Shown in pieces: positions 22,668-32,356 of a DNA stretch of 35,779 nucleotides. Under the pieces are notes generated by a model that did not search any database, was not told where the DNA came from, and saw nothing but the letters and a program-made list of their open reading frames with translations. The stretch's first letter is position 1. Every line of letters begins with the position of its first letter. The stretch is from Cerina litoralis (lineage in GTDB: Bacteria; Bacteroidota; Bacteroidia; Flavobacteriales; Flavobacteriaceae), in contig JAIRBC010000036.1 in assembly GCA_022008415.1 (NCBI GenBank), positions 1 to 35,779 on the forward strand, written 5' to 3'. The position numbers and the translations under genes are program-made.

Positions 22668-25550
22668 ATGAAAAAAATTGTAAAAAATTTTATGTTCCTT
22701 ACATGCGCAGTGTTTTTAATGAATTTTACTGTGATTAATGCACAATCCGGTAATTCCAATATTCCATTGCCGTTAGACTCGAGTATTAAATATGGTCGAT
22801 TGTCCAATGGTTTCACATATTATATAAAGCATATCGAATCGCCATCCAAGAAATTGAAGATGCGTTTATATGTTAAGGTCGGTTATTATAGCCAAGAGAG
22901 TGACCAAATGGATTTTGCCCACGCCTTAGAGCACTTGGCTTTTAAGACTGCTAAGGATTTTCCTGTTAATTTATTGGACGACCCTGTACTTTTATCTCGT
23001 TTAGGGGTTGCAAAGGATGATGTTTTTGGTCAAACAAGTACTTTATATACCTGGTATTCCTTTGATATTCCGTTCGAACGTGAAGATGCGTTTGATACGG
23101 CACTCCTTTGGTTTTACGATATCCTAGATCTAAAGCTGAATTCCGATGTAGTAAATAAGGAGAAAGGGCCTCTAAAACAGGAACTTGTCTTTAGGCAAGG
23201 TGATGATCTGCGTGGTTATTTCACTAAAACTAAGTTAGAATCCATTATATTTCCTTGTAGGCAAGACTATACCAATTTTTTTGAACTCAATAAGAATTTT
23301 TCCCCTAGGGAGCTTATTCAGTTCTATAAAGAATGGTACCATCCGGAAAGAATGGCCTTGGTCATTGTAGGTGATACCACTAACATTGATGGGATAGAGG
23401 GTAGGATAAAGAGCCGTTTTTCAAGTTTAACATCGCAGGGGAAATTTAAATCAGCAAGCCATTGTATAAATAAATATCTTAATAGCCGCGATCGATTTGT
23501 TGTATTGGAACGGCCAACAAGTAAAGGAATACCACATGAGAATTCCGTGGAAATGTTCTTGTATATGCGCGATAAGGAGACCGTTAGTCTATGCGAGAGC
23601 TTGGAAGGTTTAAAAAGGGAAGTACTATGGGATGTGTTGACAAGGATGATAAACCAAAGGTTCCAAGAAGTCAGTAATAACTATAATTCATCGTTTTCAG
23701 CATATGTCTCCCCTCCTCTTTTCGACTGGCCTGCATATCAAATTAAAGTCTCCGCAGATACGGGCAAGGAAAAGGTTGCTCTTAAAAAGGTCGTTAAAGT
23801 CCTTAAACAAGCAAGGGAATTTGGATTCGACCAAAAGGAATTTGAAAAGTTCAAAAATGAAAAATTAAAGGCACTGCAACATACCGATACTACAAATCCC
23901 GGTTATTGGTTAGAAAAAATTCAAAATCATATTGGGTACGGGGCTGCATTACCATCTCATTTAAACAGGGATTTATCACAATGGCTGGGAGATTTGTCTC
24001 TAGCTGAATTTAATGCCTTTTCGGAAAAGTATGTATCGGAAATTCCGAATGATATAGGTATAATCGCACCTTCCGGTCATGAATCTTCGTCCTATACGCA
24101 AGAACAGTTTCGCAGTTATATCCACCAAATTGCAAATGCGGGCGTAAGTGCCTATATTGTTCCGGAAGTACCAGAGTATTTATTGTCTTCCAAAGAAGTT
24201 GCAAACCTACAATTAAATGGATACTTAAATAAGGGCCCTGTTAAAAACGGTGTCCGGGAATTGGTGCTGGCCAACGGAGTCAAAGTACTGTTGCAGCCCC
24301 TTGAGCCCACCGTAAAAGGCAGGAGAGTTATGCTCCATGGGTTTAGCTCTTACGGGGCTTCCTGCTTTCCACAAGAAGATTACTTTTCCGCTGTAAATGC
24401 ACCTTCCATAGTTCTGAACGCCGGTGTAGGAGAAATGGACAAATTTACTTTGGACCGATTTCTTGCAAACACTAGCTTTTGGCAAGGGGTTAAACCTTAT
24501 ATTAAATATAATGAATCAGGAATAAAAGGCGAGGCTTCACTAAAGGACTTTGAGGAATTATTGCAATTAGTGTATCTGTATTTCACACAACCCAGGAACG
24601 ATCATCGCGCATTCGCGGATTGGCAAACAATGGAAAAAAAAAGGTATTTCAATCCCGGATATAGTTTGATCCAAGAAGATTTCAACGTAGCCATGAACGA
24701 ATCAATTAGAGACAGTTCCAAAACTCCACTAGGTACAAAGCGATACCAAGGACTTAAACTAACCGATATGCAAGTCGCTTATAAGATTTATCGACAGCTT
24801 TATGGAAATGCCTCGGATTTTACTTTTTTATTTACGGGTGGGTTTTCAGCAGAAGAAGTTATACCATTACTGCAAAAATACCTTGGGAATCTACCCGATC
24901 GTTCTAACGGATTTTTATGCTCAAAAAAGAAGAAGAAGGAGAAGAAATTGCTTGAAGGGCCATTATATATCCAATTTTCAACAGAGGATTTTGGTGCCTC
25001 CTATAATATGAAAAGCGTTAGGTATTCACTTAGATTTGTTACCGAAGCTGATGACCCTGCCAATTGGAAGGAGCACATTAAAATGGATATTCTGGGGACG
25101 TTGATGGATTCAAAAATCCACGAATTGCGATTTAATGAAGAGGCTTCACTTTACGACATGCGGGCAATGGCAAAGTTTAATAAGGAGTCCATGAATTATG
25201 ATTTTCAAATGCAGCTTGATTGTGTTCCAGAGGAGTTGGAAGGCTTACGTAAGAAATGTAAGGAAATGGTCTCGGAGATAAAAAAAGATGGCTTTAGCCA
25301 GCAAAGATTCAACGAAGTCATACAGCATCGAATTCTTCCAAAGTATAGTGCGGAAAGACAAAGTCTAAATAAAGTCCAATCGAAAACGTATAATCATTAT
25401 CGGTACAAGGTGCCTTGGGTCAGCACATCTGAGATAGAATATTATATAAAATCCTTAGTCCCCAAGGATATCCAAAAAACCGCCCAAAAATATTTAAAGG
25501 ACAAGAATCTAACAGAGTTTTCTTTTGGTGACGATATACGGCTTCCCTGA
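22668..25550 (+). CDS. M16-family zinc metalloprotease, secreted
   Basis: A 960-residue pitrilysin-like protease. I chose ATG 22668 because a good signal peptide follows (MKKIVKNF..., ending INAQ, about 1-26); ATG 22641 would overlap susD. The inverted zinc motif HALEH gives H85, E88 and H89, and E165 in EKGPLKQEL has the expected spacing for the third ligand, so the N-terminal half looks active. Four M16 repeats span the protein; the second half (ELVLANGVKVLLQP onward) lacks the motif, as usual. The family degrades peptides. Placement directly after susCD suggests that imported peptides are trimmed in the periplasm, as proposed for PqqL-like proteases. Confidence 0.9.
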   Translation: MKKIVKNFMFLTCAVFLMNFTVINAQSGNSNIPLPLDSSIKYGRLSNGFTYYIKHIESPSKKLKMRLYVKVGYYSQESDQMDFAHALEHLAFKTAKDFPVNLLDDPVLLSRLGVAKDDVFGQTSTLYTWYSFDIPFEREDAFDTALLWFYDILDLKLNSDVVNKEKGPLKQELVFRQGDDLRGYFTKTKLESIIFPCRQDYTNFFELNKNFSPRELIQFYKEWYHPERMALVIVGDTTNIDGIEGRIKSRFSSLTSQGKFKSASHCINKYLNSRDRFVVLERPTSKGIPHENSVEMFLYMRDKETVSLCESLEGLKREVLWDVLTRMINQRFQEVSNNYNSSFSAYVSPPLFDWPAYQIKVSADTGKEKVALKKVVKVLKQAREFGFDQKEFEKFKNEKLKALQHTDTTNPGYWLEKIQNHIGYGAALPSHLNRDLSQWLGDLSLAEFNAFSEKYVSEIPNDIGIIAPSGHESSSYTQEQFRSYIHQIANAGVSAYIVPEVPEYLLSSKEVANLQLNGYLNKGPVKNGVRELVLANGVKVLLQPLEPTVKGRRVMLHGFSSYGASCFPQEDYFSAVNAPSIVLNAGVGEMDKFTLDRFLANTSFWQGVKPYIKYNESGIKGEASLKDFEELLQLVYLYFTQPRNDHRAFADWQTMEKKRYFNPGYSLIQEDFNVAMNESIRDSSKTPLGTKRYQGLKLTDMQVAYKIYRQLYGNASDFTFLFTGGFSAEEVIPLLQKYLGNLPDRSNGFLCSKKKKKEKKLLEGPLYIQFSTEDFGASYNMKSVRYSLRFVTEADDPANWKEHIKMDILGTLMDSKIHELRFNEEASLYDMRAMAKFNKESMNYDFQMQLDCVPEELEGLRKKCKEMVSEIKKDGFSQQRFNEVIQHRILPKYSAERQSLNKVQSKTYNHYRYKVPWVSTSEIEYYIKSLVPKDIQKTAQKYLKDKNLTEFSFGDDIRLP

Positions 25551-25619
25551 AGAAATAAATCGCAAATTGTAATTGCAAACTCTAAGAACAATTCTATTTT
25601 TTGAGTTAGTTGTAGTAGT

Positions 25620-25651
25620 AAAACACCGGGCGGGATTTGGCCCGGTGTTTT
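25620..25651. terminator. Bidirectional terminator between convergent genes
   Basis: AAAACACCGGGC pairs perfectly with GCCCGGTGTTTT (12 bp, loop 8). A/T ends serve both strands. It separates the sus-protease operon from the DUF6520 gene. Confidence 0.9.
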
Positions 25652-25661
25652 CTCTTGGACA

Positions 25662-25952
25662 TTAACTAGGATCTTGGATGACCTTGGCATTTGGTGAAGC
25701 ACTTTTTAAAGTTGGTGCCGTTTCACTCGGGGCGGAGTGAACCTCATAGGTTTCCGGCTCCCCTTCAATTTGCACACGACATTCATATTGATTGTTCTGC
25801 TCACAGTTGACATCCACCGGGTACCATGTAGTACCCATCTGAATAAATCCAGCTGCATAATAATCCTCGGCGGTTGCATTTACAAACGCAAATGACAGTC
25901 CTATGGCAAGTAAAAAAGCCAACATTGGAAAGATTAATTTTAACTTTCTCAT
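25662..25952 (-). CDS. DUF6520-type small secreted protein
   Basis: A 96-residue protein with a clear signal peptide (MRKLKLIFPMLAFLLAIGLSFAF, about 1-25). The short mature part has two cysteines in VNCEQNNQYECRV. The pattern (signal peptide, short cysteine pair, variable tail) matches DUF6520 proteins of Flavobacteria, which commonly sit next to MauE/DoxX-like genes; function unknown. It follows the MauE-like gene after a 120-bp gap on the same strand. A cysteine pair beside a redox-type membrane protein hints at disulfide chemistry (inference). Confidence 0.75.
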   Translation of the reverse strand: MRKLKLIFPMLAFLLAIGLSFAFVNATAEDYYAAGFIQMGTTWYPVDVNCEQNNQYECRVQIEGEPETYEVHSAPSETAPTLKSASPNAKVIQDPS

Positions 25953-26018
25953 GATAAAATAATTTAAATTAATACTAGGTGCCTACTCTTTTGTACAGGT
26001 TTTCGGTCCTCCCCCTGC

Positions 26019-26034
26019 TTTTGTTGCAACAAAA
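26019..26034. promoter_or_regulatory. 16-bp perfect palindrome
   Basis: TTTTGTTGCAACAAAA between the MauE-like and DUF6520 genes. With no central loop it is a better operator candidate than a hairpin. It lies ~67 bp upstream of the DUF6520 start. Confidence 0.4.
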
Positions 26035-26072
26035 TTTCTTTATGTAGTCTAGTATATATTTTTATACGCTTT

Positions 26073-26543
26073 TTAACAGGAAAACTTCATGTTCTTCATC
26101 TCTTTGGAAATTCTTTGCTCTTTATGAGCTTGAACAACCCCCAGTATGGCCAATAAAAGGAATATCGTATTGAAAATTAAATGCTGATCCCAGGAGAACA
26201 GTGAGATTACTCCTCCACAAGAACATGGAATATACGGGCTAAAAAACACGATCGCTACAGTATAGACGGTGAACAATGACATAAGCCCCAGCGCTCCATA
26301 GAGTCCAATCAATTTGGTCTTGTGCCAGATCAACAAAACAGGGACGAGCAATTCGGCCGAGGGAATGATCCAAGATGCGAGCGATGCTATGGCCGTACCA
26401 CCCAGAATAGGAGAGTTCCTGATGTTATCATAGAATAAGTGTCCTTCCAAAAATTTGGTAAGCCCGGCATAAACGAACAATAAAATAAAGAGAATGCTGA
26501 TACTTTCGACAATTAGGGTCCTGCACTTTTCCTGCCTTTTCAT
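26073..26543 (-). CDS. MauE/DoxX-like redox-associated membrane protein
   Basis: A 156-residue inner-membrane protein with four hydrophobic helices (about 11-30, 48-75, 80-107 and 120-142). FVYAGLTKFLEG in helix 1 and the SPYIPCSCGGVISLFSW cysteine motif (about 108-124) fit MauE/DoxX-type proteins (PF07291), which are linked to disulfide or electron transfer outside the cytoplasm. It is paired with the DUF6520 gene downstream. The C-terminus ends in a cysteine. Confidence 0.82.
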   Translation of the reverse strand: MKRQEKCRTLIVESISILFILLFVYAGLTKFLEGHLFYDNIRNSPILGGTAIASLASWIIPSAELLVPVLLIWHKTKLIGLYGALGLMSLFTVYTVAIVFFSPYIPCSCGGVISLFSWDQHLIFNTIFLLLAILGVVQAHKEQRISKEMKNMKFSC

Positions 26544-26773
26544 AACATTTGAATCTATTTGGTCTTAAATGTTATAAATTTCGGGGATTTCAATTATCCG
26601 TAAGGGATAGAAGCTTGTACCTGAGGGATTAATAAAGAATAAAACTCCTTTTTTGGGCACGATTTCAATAAATACTGGGAATTGGCGTGCAGTTTCCTAA
26701 ATGTTTATTCCGTGGGGTGCGTGCCTGACAATAATTATCTGTCCGGTATGTTGAATGCACTGTAGTCAAAGGA

Positions 26774-27760
26774 TTATTTATCGTCTTTTAACGACCTTTT
26801 CCGCAATTCGCTTGGTGGGAATCCATATTGTTTTTTAAACGCCCTGGAAAAATGAGGGTCGCTTTTAAAACCTGTCATATGAGCTATAGACTTAAGGGCC
26901 ATATCACTATACTGAACAAGCATTTTGGCCTTACGCAATCGTTCCTGAACTAAAAATCGATAAACACTGGTTCCATACAACTCCTTAAATCCATATTTCA
27001 ACTTAAACTCGTTTGTTCCCAATTGGTGTGCAAAATCCTTTATGGAAGGAAGCTCTTTGTCAAGGTTGTTAATGATAATATTATGGCCTTCCCTTATTTT
27101 TCTAATATCCTCGTAACTCAATCTCAACTTTTGTTTTATTGGTTGATTGGAAGGACCTTGAAAATATTGGCCGTGTTTATTTCTGAACTTAACAACACTT
27201 TGCTTCAAATTTTTCTCCAATTCACGATAACCATTGGAATAATGGAAAACGGTGACCAATGTCTTTCTCTGTACTTCCTTTTCTCTTTTAAAGGTGGTTA
27301 TATAACATTGATTGGGCAGAAGCAGTTTCTCCCTAGTTACAAAAGTCAACTCGATGGAAGTATCGTAAAAATCCTTCCCATTTAGGGTTTTCCATAGTTT
27401 TTCCCATTTATTCTTTGAATCGTTAGTCAAGAAAGAATCGAAGGATCTATCGATTATATTACTGTAGAGTGTCGACAAAATAGTGCTGGCCCTTTGGTTT
27501 ATCATCCTGATGATGGCATCTTCATCCAGCATAAAACACATCTGAACAATTTGTTTCGTTGTTCCTTGTGAATTTACATAACCCTGATGTAAAAAAGATT
27601 CCTGTATTTCCTCGGCCAACATGTTGAGAACAATCACAAGGGCCTCAACGTTATCGTTCTTATCCGATCTGTCCAATCTATAAAAGAAATTACCAGCAGC
27701 CATTTCCAATAGCATATGGCTGATTCTTTGCATTCGCTTCTTTTCTTTGATGGGAGGCAT
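26774..27760 (-). CDS. AraC-family transcriptional regulator
   Basis: A 328-residue protein with an AraC/HTH_18 domain at about 225-322: LPSIKDFAHQLGTNEFKLKYGFKELYG, then ALKSIAHMTGFKSDPHFSRAFKKQYGFPPSELRK, a textbook second HTH. The N-terminal ~200 residues look like a sensory region: LEMAAGNFFYRLDRSDKNDNVEAL resembles a HAMP-like segment without membrane helices, and a PAS-like part follows. It is downstream of the DUF7793-like gene with a 41-bp gap, so they are probably co-transcribed, and divergent from the oxoamine-synthase gene, a plausible target (inference). Confidence 0.85.
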   Translation of the reverse strand: MPPIKEKKRMQRISHMLLEMAAGNFFYRLDRSDKNDNVEALVIVLNMLAEEIQESFLHQGYVNSQGTTKQIVQMCFMLDEDAIIRMINQRASTILSTLYSNIIDRSFDSFLTNDSKNKWEKLWKTLNGKDFYDTSIELTFVTREKLLLPNQCYITTFKREKEVQRKTLVTVFHYSNGYRELEKNLKQSVVKFRNKHGQYFQGPSNQPIKQKLRLSYEDIRKIREGHNIIINNLDKELPSIKDFAHQLGTNEFKLKYGFKELYGTSVYRFLVQERLRKAKMLVQYSDMALKSIAHMTGFKSDPHFSRAFKKQYGFPPSELRKRSLKDDK

Positions 27761-27801
27761 TTCCGCTTGCGTTTTAGAACTCTTCCTTGGACACTACACC
27801 G

Positions 27802-28209
27802 TCAAATCACAAAGTAGTTAATGAAAAATAATAGCAACAAGAACCTTTTAAGATATTCCAGGGCTTCCGTGATACGCTCGAACGACTCTGTCTGAATCGG
27901 AGAATAGTTGGTTTTGAGATAAAATCTTGATAAAGCTTCGGACACCGGTGGTTCTATAATAAAAGCCAAAGCGGATATCCAAAGTGAACCTTCATTGGCC
28001 AAATAATCCCTCGCGGATTTATTCACTTCCCTCACATGACAGATATTACATAAAACGGGATATGACTCTCCTTCCTGAAATCTCAATCTATCGTTGACAA
28101 TTTCGACGGCTGCCTCTAGATTTATACTAACCCCTTTCTTATAAGTAACATGGACAATTCCTTCCAAAAGCCGATATTCCGCGTAGTCATTCTCGAAAAA
28201 ATTTGACAT
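27802..28209 (-). CDS. DUF7793-like / STAS-type small protein
   Basis: A 135-residue cytoplasmic protein: EYRLLEGIVHVTYKKGVSINLEAAVEIVNDRLRF, YPVLCNICHVREVNKSARDYLANEG, then ALAFIIEPPVSEALSRFYLK. This pattern recurs in Flavobacteria (DUF7793 as I recall it), often next to AraC regulators and the large aminotransferase-type gene. The fold looks like SpoIIAA/STAS. The last ~14 residues (LLLLFFINYFVI) are unusually hydrophobic and may be a recent change of the C-terminus. Function unknown; a regulatory role is inference. Confidence 0.65.
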   Translation of the reverse strand: MSNFFENDYAEYRLLEGIVHVTYKKGVSINLEAAVEIVNDRLRFQEGESYPVLCNICHVREVNKSARDYLANEGSLWISALAFIIEPPVSEALSRFYLKTNYSPIQTESFERITEALEYLKRFLLLLFFINYFVI

Positions 28210-28407
28210 AATGAGTAGAAAACTGGTATATTGGTAAATTTACTAAATTATCAATAATCAATATTACATGTATACAAAAAACCCCTAATTCATTGACTTC
28301 ACTTATCTATTAAGGATTATAACTTATCTCTAAGGGATTAACTGTTTTACCAGTTAATAATTTTCCTGCAAATTCTAGTAAATTTTATGCACTTAAAATT
28401 TAAAAGC

Positions 28408-30834
28408 ATGGCAAAGATCAAGCACAACAATTTTTTAGATACGGTAAATGAAGTCTTTTCGGCAGCTAAAGAACAAGGAGTTTTGCATTTATATGCAGAG
28501 GACGACATTTTTACAGGCAGGAAGATTTGAGTCAAAAACAAAGACCTATATCACTTCGGGACAACCGGATATCTTGGTCTCGAACAAGACAAAAGGCTGA
28601 AGAAAGCCGCCATTGAGGCCATTTTAAAATATGGTACACAATTTCCCCTTTCCAAGACCTATATTTCCAATCCTCTGTACCGCTCCTTGGAGGAAAAGGT
28701 CACAAATATGTATGGAGCGCCAATTATTATCACTAAAAACAGCACACTAGGACATTTAGGGGTAATTCCCAGTGCCGTGGAGGATACCGATGCAATCGTT
28801 TTGGACCATCAAGTACATTGGAGCGTCCAAAGCGCAGCAAAAGTTCTGAAGACCAGGAGCGTTCCCATTGAAATGATTCGCCATAACCGATTGGACATGC
28901 TGGAAGACAAATTAAAAAGTCTATCCTCAAAACACAAAAGGATATGGTATATGGCGGATGGGGTATATTCCATGTACGGTGATGTATCTCCTGTTACCGA
29001 ACTTCTGTCCTTGTCACAAAAGTATCCTCAACTTCACATATATTTTGACGACGTACACGGGATGAGCTGGGCGGGAAAGAACGGGACAGGATATGTACTT
29101 GAGCAAATCAAGGAAATACCAGAGAACATTCTGTTATTCGGCACTCTTAGCAAAACGTTTGGAGCCAGTGGTGCCGTACTTATATGTACTCATAAGGGGC
29201 GATATGAAAAAATCAAAAATTTTGGCGGCCCTTTGACATTTTCTGCACAGCTGGAACCGGCATCCGTAGCTGCGGCCATTGCCTCCGCTGAGATACACCT
29301 AAGTCCGGAAATCTATGAAATGCAAGATGAGCTACAAGATCTTATTGCTTATTTTAACGATCATTTGGAACAAACAGAACTTCCCTTGATCATGAATAAC
29401 AAATCCCCGGTCTTCTATATTGGCACCGGCATGCCCATAACGGGTTATAATTTTGTAAACCGGTTAATGAAGGAGGGATTCTTTGTAAACTTGGGAATAT
29501 TTCCAGCGGTTCCCGTAAAAAATACAGGAGTAAGGATTACCATATCCAGACATAATCGGAAAAAGGAAATAAAAAGTTTGGTCGAAGCCATGGTCTACCA
29601 TTATCCCAAGGCATTACAAGACTCCCAGACCAACATAAATAAGGTAAGGGCAGCTTTCCAGCTTCCCATTACGGAAGCCCGCAACAAGGAGATTGATCCC
29701 GATGGGTTCCATACCGTCAATGAGCAAAGCATACTAAATATTGATCGAACACAATGGAATACCCTTATGGGAAAACGGAGTGTTTTTGATTGGGACGGAC
29801 TACATTTTCTAGAAAATATTTTCAATGGAAATCAAAATCAAAAAAAAGAGCACCAATGGAATTTTCATTATATCGTCGTCTATGATCAAAAACATCTGCC
29901 CGTTGTCGCCACCTTCTTAACCTATTCCCTGTGGAAGGAGGATATGCTAGCACCTGTTTCCGTATCCGAACAACTTGAGGAGATCAGAATAAAAGACCCT
30001 TATCACCTTACCACCCTCGTCTTGGCCACTGGCTCCCTTTTTACGGAGGGCGAGCATTTGTTTGTGGATAAGTCCCATCCTCAATGGAAACAAGCGGTCA
30101 AAACCCTACTCCATAAAATTGATGAACTGGAACACCAATTAAATCCCGGGATGGTAGTACTTAGGGATTTTGAAAAAGATCCTGAGCTAGAAAATTTATT
30201 TCTGAACCAAGGTTTTATTGGAATGGCCATGCCGGATTCATGTTATACTTCTAATTTAGACTGGAAAGATACTGAAGGATACCTAAACCAGCTTTCATCC
30301 CGATCTAGGAGGCACTTTCGTAAGGATATTCAGCCTTTTGAACAATTTTTCGATGTTTACGTCCATCAAACCCTAGCCCACAAGAAGATAGATATCTTTT
30401 ATCAATTGTATTTAAATGTCAATAAAAACAATATCGCCCTAAATATGTTCCCATTTCCCAAGTCATTATTTCAAGGCATGGCCGACCATCCCAAATGGGA
30501 ATTTCTAACCCTCTACTTAAATCAGGTTGTCGATTCCAATGATCTACCAACACCGGTCGGAGTAATGTTCTGTTACAAAAACCTTAAGGAAACCTACACG
30601 CCTGCCTTTATCGGAATAGATTACAGATATACCGAAAAATATCACATCTACAGGCAATTACTATATCAGACAATTAAAAGGGCCAATCAACTCAACTTTA
30701 ATAGGATAGACTTTGGGATGACCGCTGCTTTTGAAAAAAGAAAAGTTGGTGCCACTGTTATTCATAAAAAGGCGTATATACAAGCTAGGGATAATTATTC
30801 AATGGAACTTATGGGAGTTATGGAAAGTAACTGA
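28408..30834 (+). pseudogene. Alpha-oxoamine-synthase / FemAB-type acetyltransferase fusion with in-frame TGA
   Basis: Read from ATG 28408 the frame gives 40 residues (MAKIKHNNFLDTVNEVFSAA...), then TGA at 28528-28530, then continues open to 30834; the whole would be about 808 residues. The N-terminal ~420 residues are a PLP-dependent alpha-oxoamine synthase/aminotransferase domain (BioF/SPT-like): LYHFGTTGYLGLEQD, DHQVHWSVQSAA, YFDDVHGMSW and the PLP lysine in FGTLSKTFGASGA. The C-terminal ~390 residues resemble FemAB/GNAT-type acyltransferases (SSRSRRHFRKDI, VGVMFCYKNL). Both halves look intact, so the stop is either a recent nonsense mutation, a sequencing error or readthrough. A shorter product could start at TTG 28687 but would lack part of the fold. 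Confidence 0.8.
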
Positions 30835-30919
30835 TTTTTCAGTTGCATTATGCGTCTTGGTGTGGATTGACTCCCAGGCCATCGGTAACACATCTATGAC
30901 ATCTATATAAAATGGGGGC

Positions 30920-31756
30920 ATGTTTACCAACGAAATCAAAAACTTTCAAAAGAAACTTAAACAACTAACAGCCAAAAAACGTTTTAGTCTGCTCGAGGCG
31001 AACCAGGGGATCCATTTATGTAATAATACGCTCTATTTGTTAAGAAAAATTGTCGAACGACATCAGTTTGATAATCCGGACGATGAAATAACCTTCTTTA
31101 AATCTATTAAGGCCGAGCCATTAAGTTATTTGGTGTATTTCAACGAAGTTCGATCCTGTGAATTATTGCTTCCAAAAATTGGTTTGGACAATCAATTGGC
31201 CTTTCTTAAGAAAAGGATGCAAAGGGTAAATAAGTTTTTTAACAAGAACTGGGATGTCGTGCATTATATGGAACAAAACCTTAGTTATTTAGATCAACAA
31301 TACTTCACACGTCAAAATCAGATTTTTCCACTTTACGCCATTCCCGAGGCCTGTTATCTAGATCCAATTTTTTTTACCTCCCATGATATGTTATGGGCAA
31401 GGATCAAGGGAATGAACCTTTTTATTGCCTATTTACTGAATGTCATTCAACAGGTAAAATCGGAAAAGAGGAAGGTTTCTCAATATGGCAAACCAAGAAA
31501 AGCCCTAGTTTGGAGTGCATCCAAGGCTGCTTTGACCGAATTGATCTATGCCTTATATTCCAGTTCGGTCGTCAATAATGGGAAAGAGGATATCAAAGGG
31601 ATTGCCACTGCTTTTGAGGAATTATTCAATATTAAATTGGATAATATATACAAAACCTATTCGGAGATAAAGACTCGGAAGGACAGCAAAACTAGGTTCT
31701 TGGAAGAATTGATCATCCGGTTCAACAAAAAGGTATATGACGATGACGACCTGTAA
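30920..31756 (+). CDS. RteC-family regulator of element excision
   Basis: A 278-residue protein of the RteC family (PF09357), the tetracycline-linked activator of excision genes in CTnDOT-type elements. The C-terminal part is the clearest: KALVWSASKAALTELIYALYSSSVVNNG, IKGIATAFEELFNIKLDNIYKTYSEIKTRKDSKTRFLEEL. The N-terminus (FQKKLKQLTAKKRFSLLEANQGI) is normal. No RteA/RteB two-component genes are adjacent. Its likely target is the next operon, whose 312-bp upstream region holds paired repeats. The ATG at 30920 agrees with the family start. Confidence 0.88.
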   Translation: MFTNEIKNFQKKLKQLTAKKRFSLLEANQGIHLCNNTLYLLRKIVERHQFDNPDDEITFFKSIKAEPLSYLVYFNEVRSCELLLPKIGLDNQLAFLKKRMQRVNKFFNKNWDVVHYMEQNLSYLDQQYFTRQNQIFPLYAIPEACYLDPIFFTSHDMLWARIKGMNLFIAYLLNVIQQVKSEKRKVSQYGKPRKALVWSASKAALTELIYALYSSSVVNNGKEDIKGIATAFEELFNIKLDNIYKTYSEIKTRKDSKTRFLEELIIRFNKKVYDDDDL

Positions 31757-31795
31757 ACCCTATACCTTGAACCCTATTTTATGTAAAGGCTATAA

Positions 31796-31806
31796 CGTAA
31801 CTACGA
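31796..31806. repeat. First CGTAACTACGA repeat
   Basis: 11-bp repeat recurring at 31932-31942, 136 bp apart in the region between rteC and the HTH gene. CGTA and TACG form a small dyad. Candidate binding site for RteC or the HTH protein. Confidence 0.45.
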
Positions 31807-31931
31807 CACTACATACGATAATCGATATTGGCCGAAACTTGGTGAAAAAGTATCAATAAACGCCGAATAGGGCCAGTGATCTCATCCATATAGCTATAAT
31901 CCCACATAAATTTTATAATGTTAAAAATTAT

Positions 31932-31942
31932 CGTAACTACGA
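31932..31942. repeat. Second CGTAACTACGA repeat
   Basis: Same 11 bp as at 31796-31806. A T precedes it, so the dyad here extends to TCGTA-AC-TACGA. Confidence 0.45.
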
Positions 31943-32007
31943 ACGGTCTTGGGATAAAATCATGAAAAGCCTGTAGACTTTTGTACAACGAAAGTCAAAT
32001 CGGGTTA

Positions 32008-32052
32008 GGGGCTATCAATTAAAAAGTATAACCGTTTGGTAGTCCCTTTCTT
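32008..32052 (+). terminator. Attenuator-like hairpin before the excisionase-like gene
   Basis: GGGGCTATCA (32008-32017) can pair with TGGTAGTCCC (32037-32046) over 10 bp using two G-U pairs, followed by TTTCTTTT. It lies ~20 bp before the ATG at 32069. This is consistent with a transcription attenuator in the leader, as described for CTnDOT-type excision operons, but unproven here. Confidence 0.4.
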
Positions 32053-32068
32053 TTAAAAAAATTCTATT

Positions 32069-32347
32069 ATGCCAACAAGTATCATTACAACAGACGACCT
32101 TCGAGAATTCAAAATGGAATTGCTCGATAAGATTAAAGAGCTCCTTGAAAAACAGTCCGCAGGGAAAATCAGAAAATACCTGAAATCCGCAGAGGTAATG
32201 GAATTGCTGCAAGTGAGTCCAGGTACTTTACAAAACCTTAGAATCAACGGTACACTTCCCTATACAAAGGTTGGTGGTATTATCTATTACGACAGTGAGG
32301 AAATCCATAAAGTATTGACCACAAACCGCGCTAGGAACGACTTCTAA
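32069..32347 (+). CDS. Excisionase-like helix-turn-helix protein
   Basis: A 92-residue DNA-binding protein. Residues ~1-34 are a charged helix (REFKMELLDKIKELLEK). Residues ~36-85 are an HTH_17/MerR-like domain: YLKSAEVMELLQVSPGTLQNLRINGTLPYTKVGGIIYYDSEEIHKVL. Such proteins act as Xis-type recombination directionality factors or regulators in Bacteroidota elements. It is the first gene of the operon, 10 bp before the next ATG. Confidence 0.85.
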   Translation: MPTSIITTDDLREFKMELLDKIKELLEKQSAGKIRKYLKSAEVMELLQVSPGTLQNLRINGTLPYTKVGGIIYYDSEEIHKVLTTNRARNDF

Positions 32348-32356
32348 AAATAGGGG

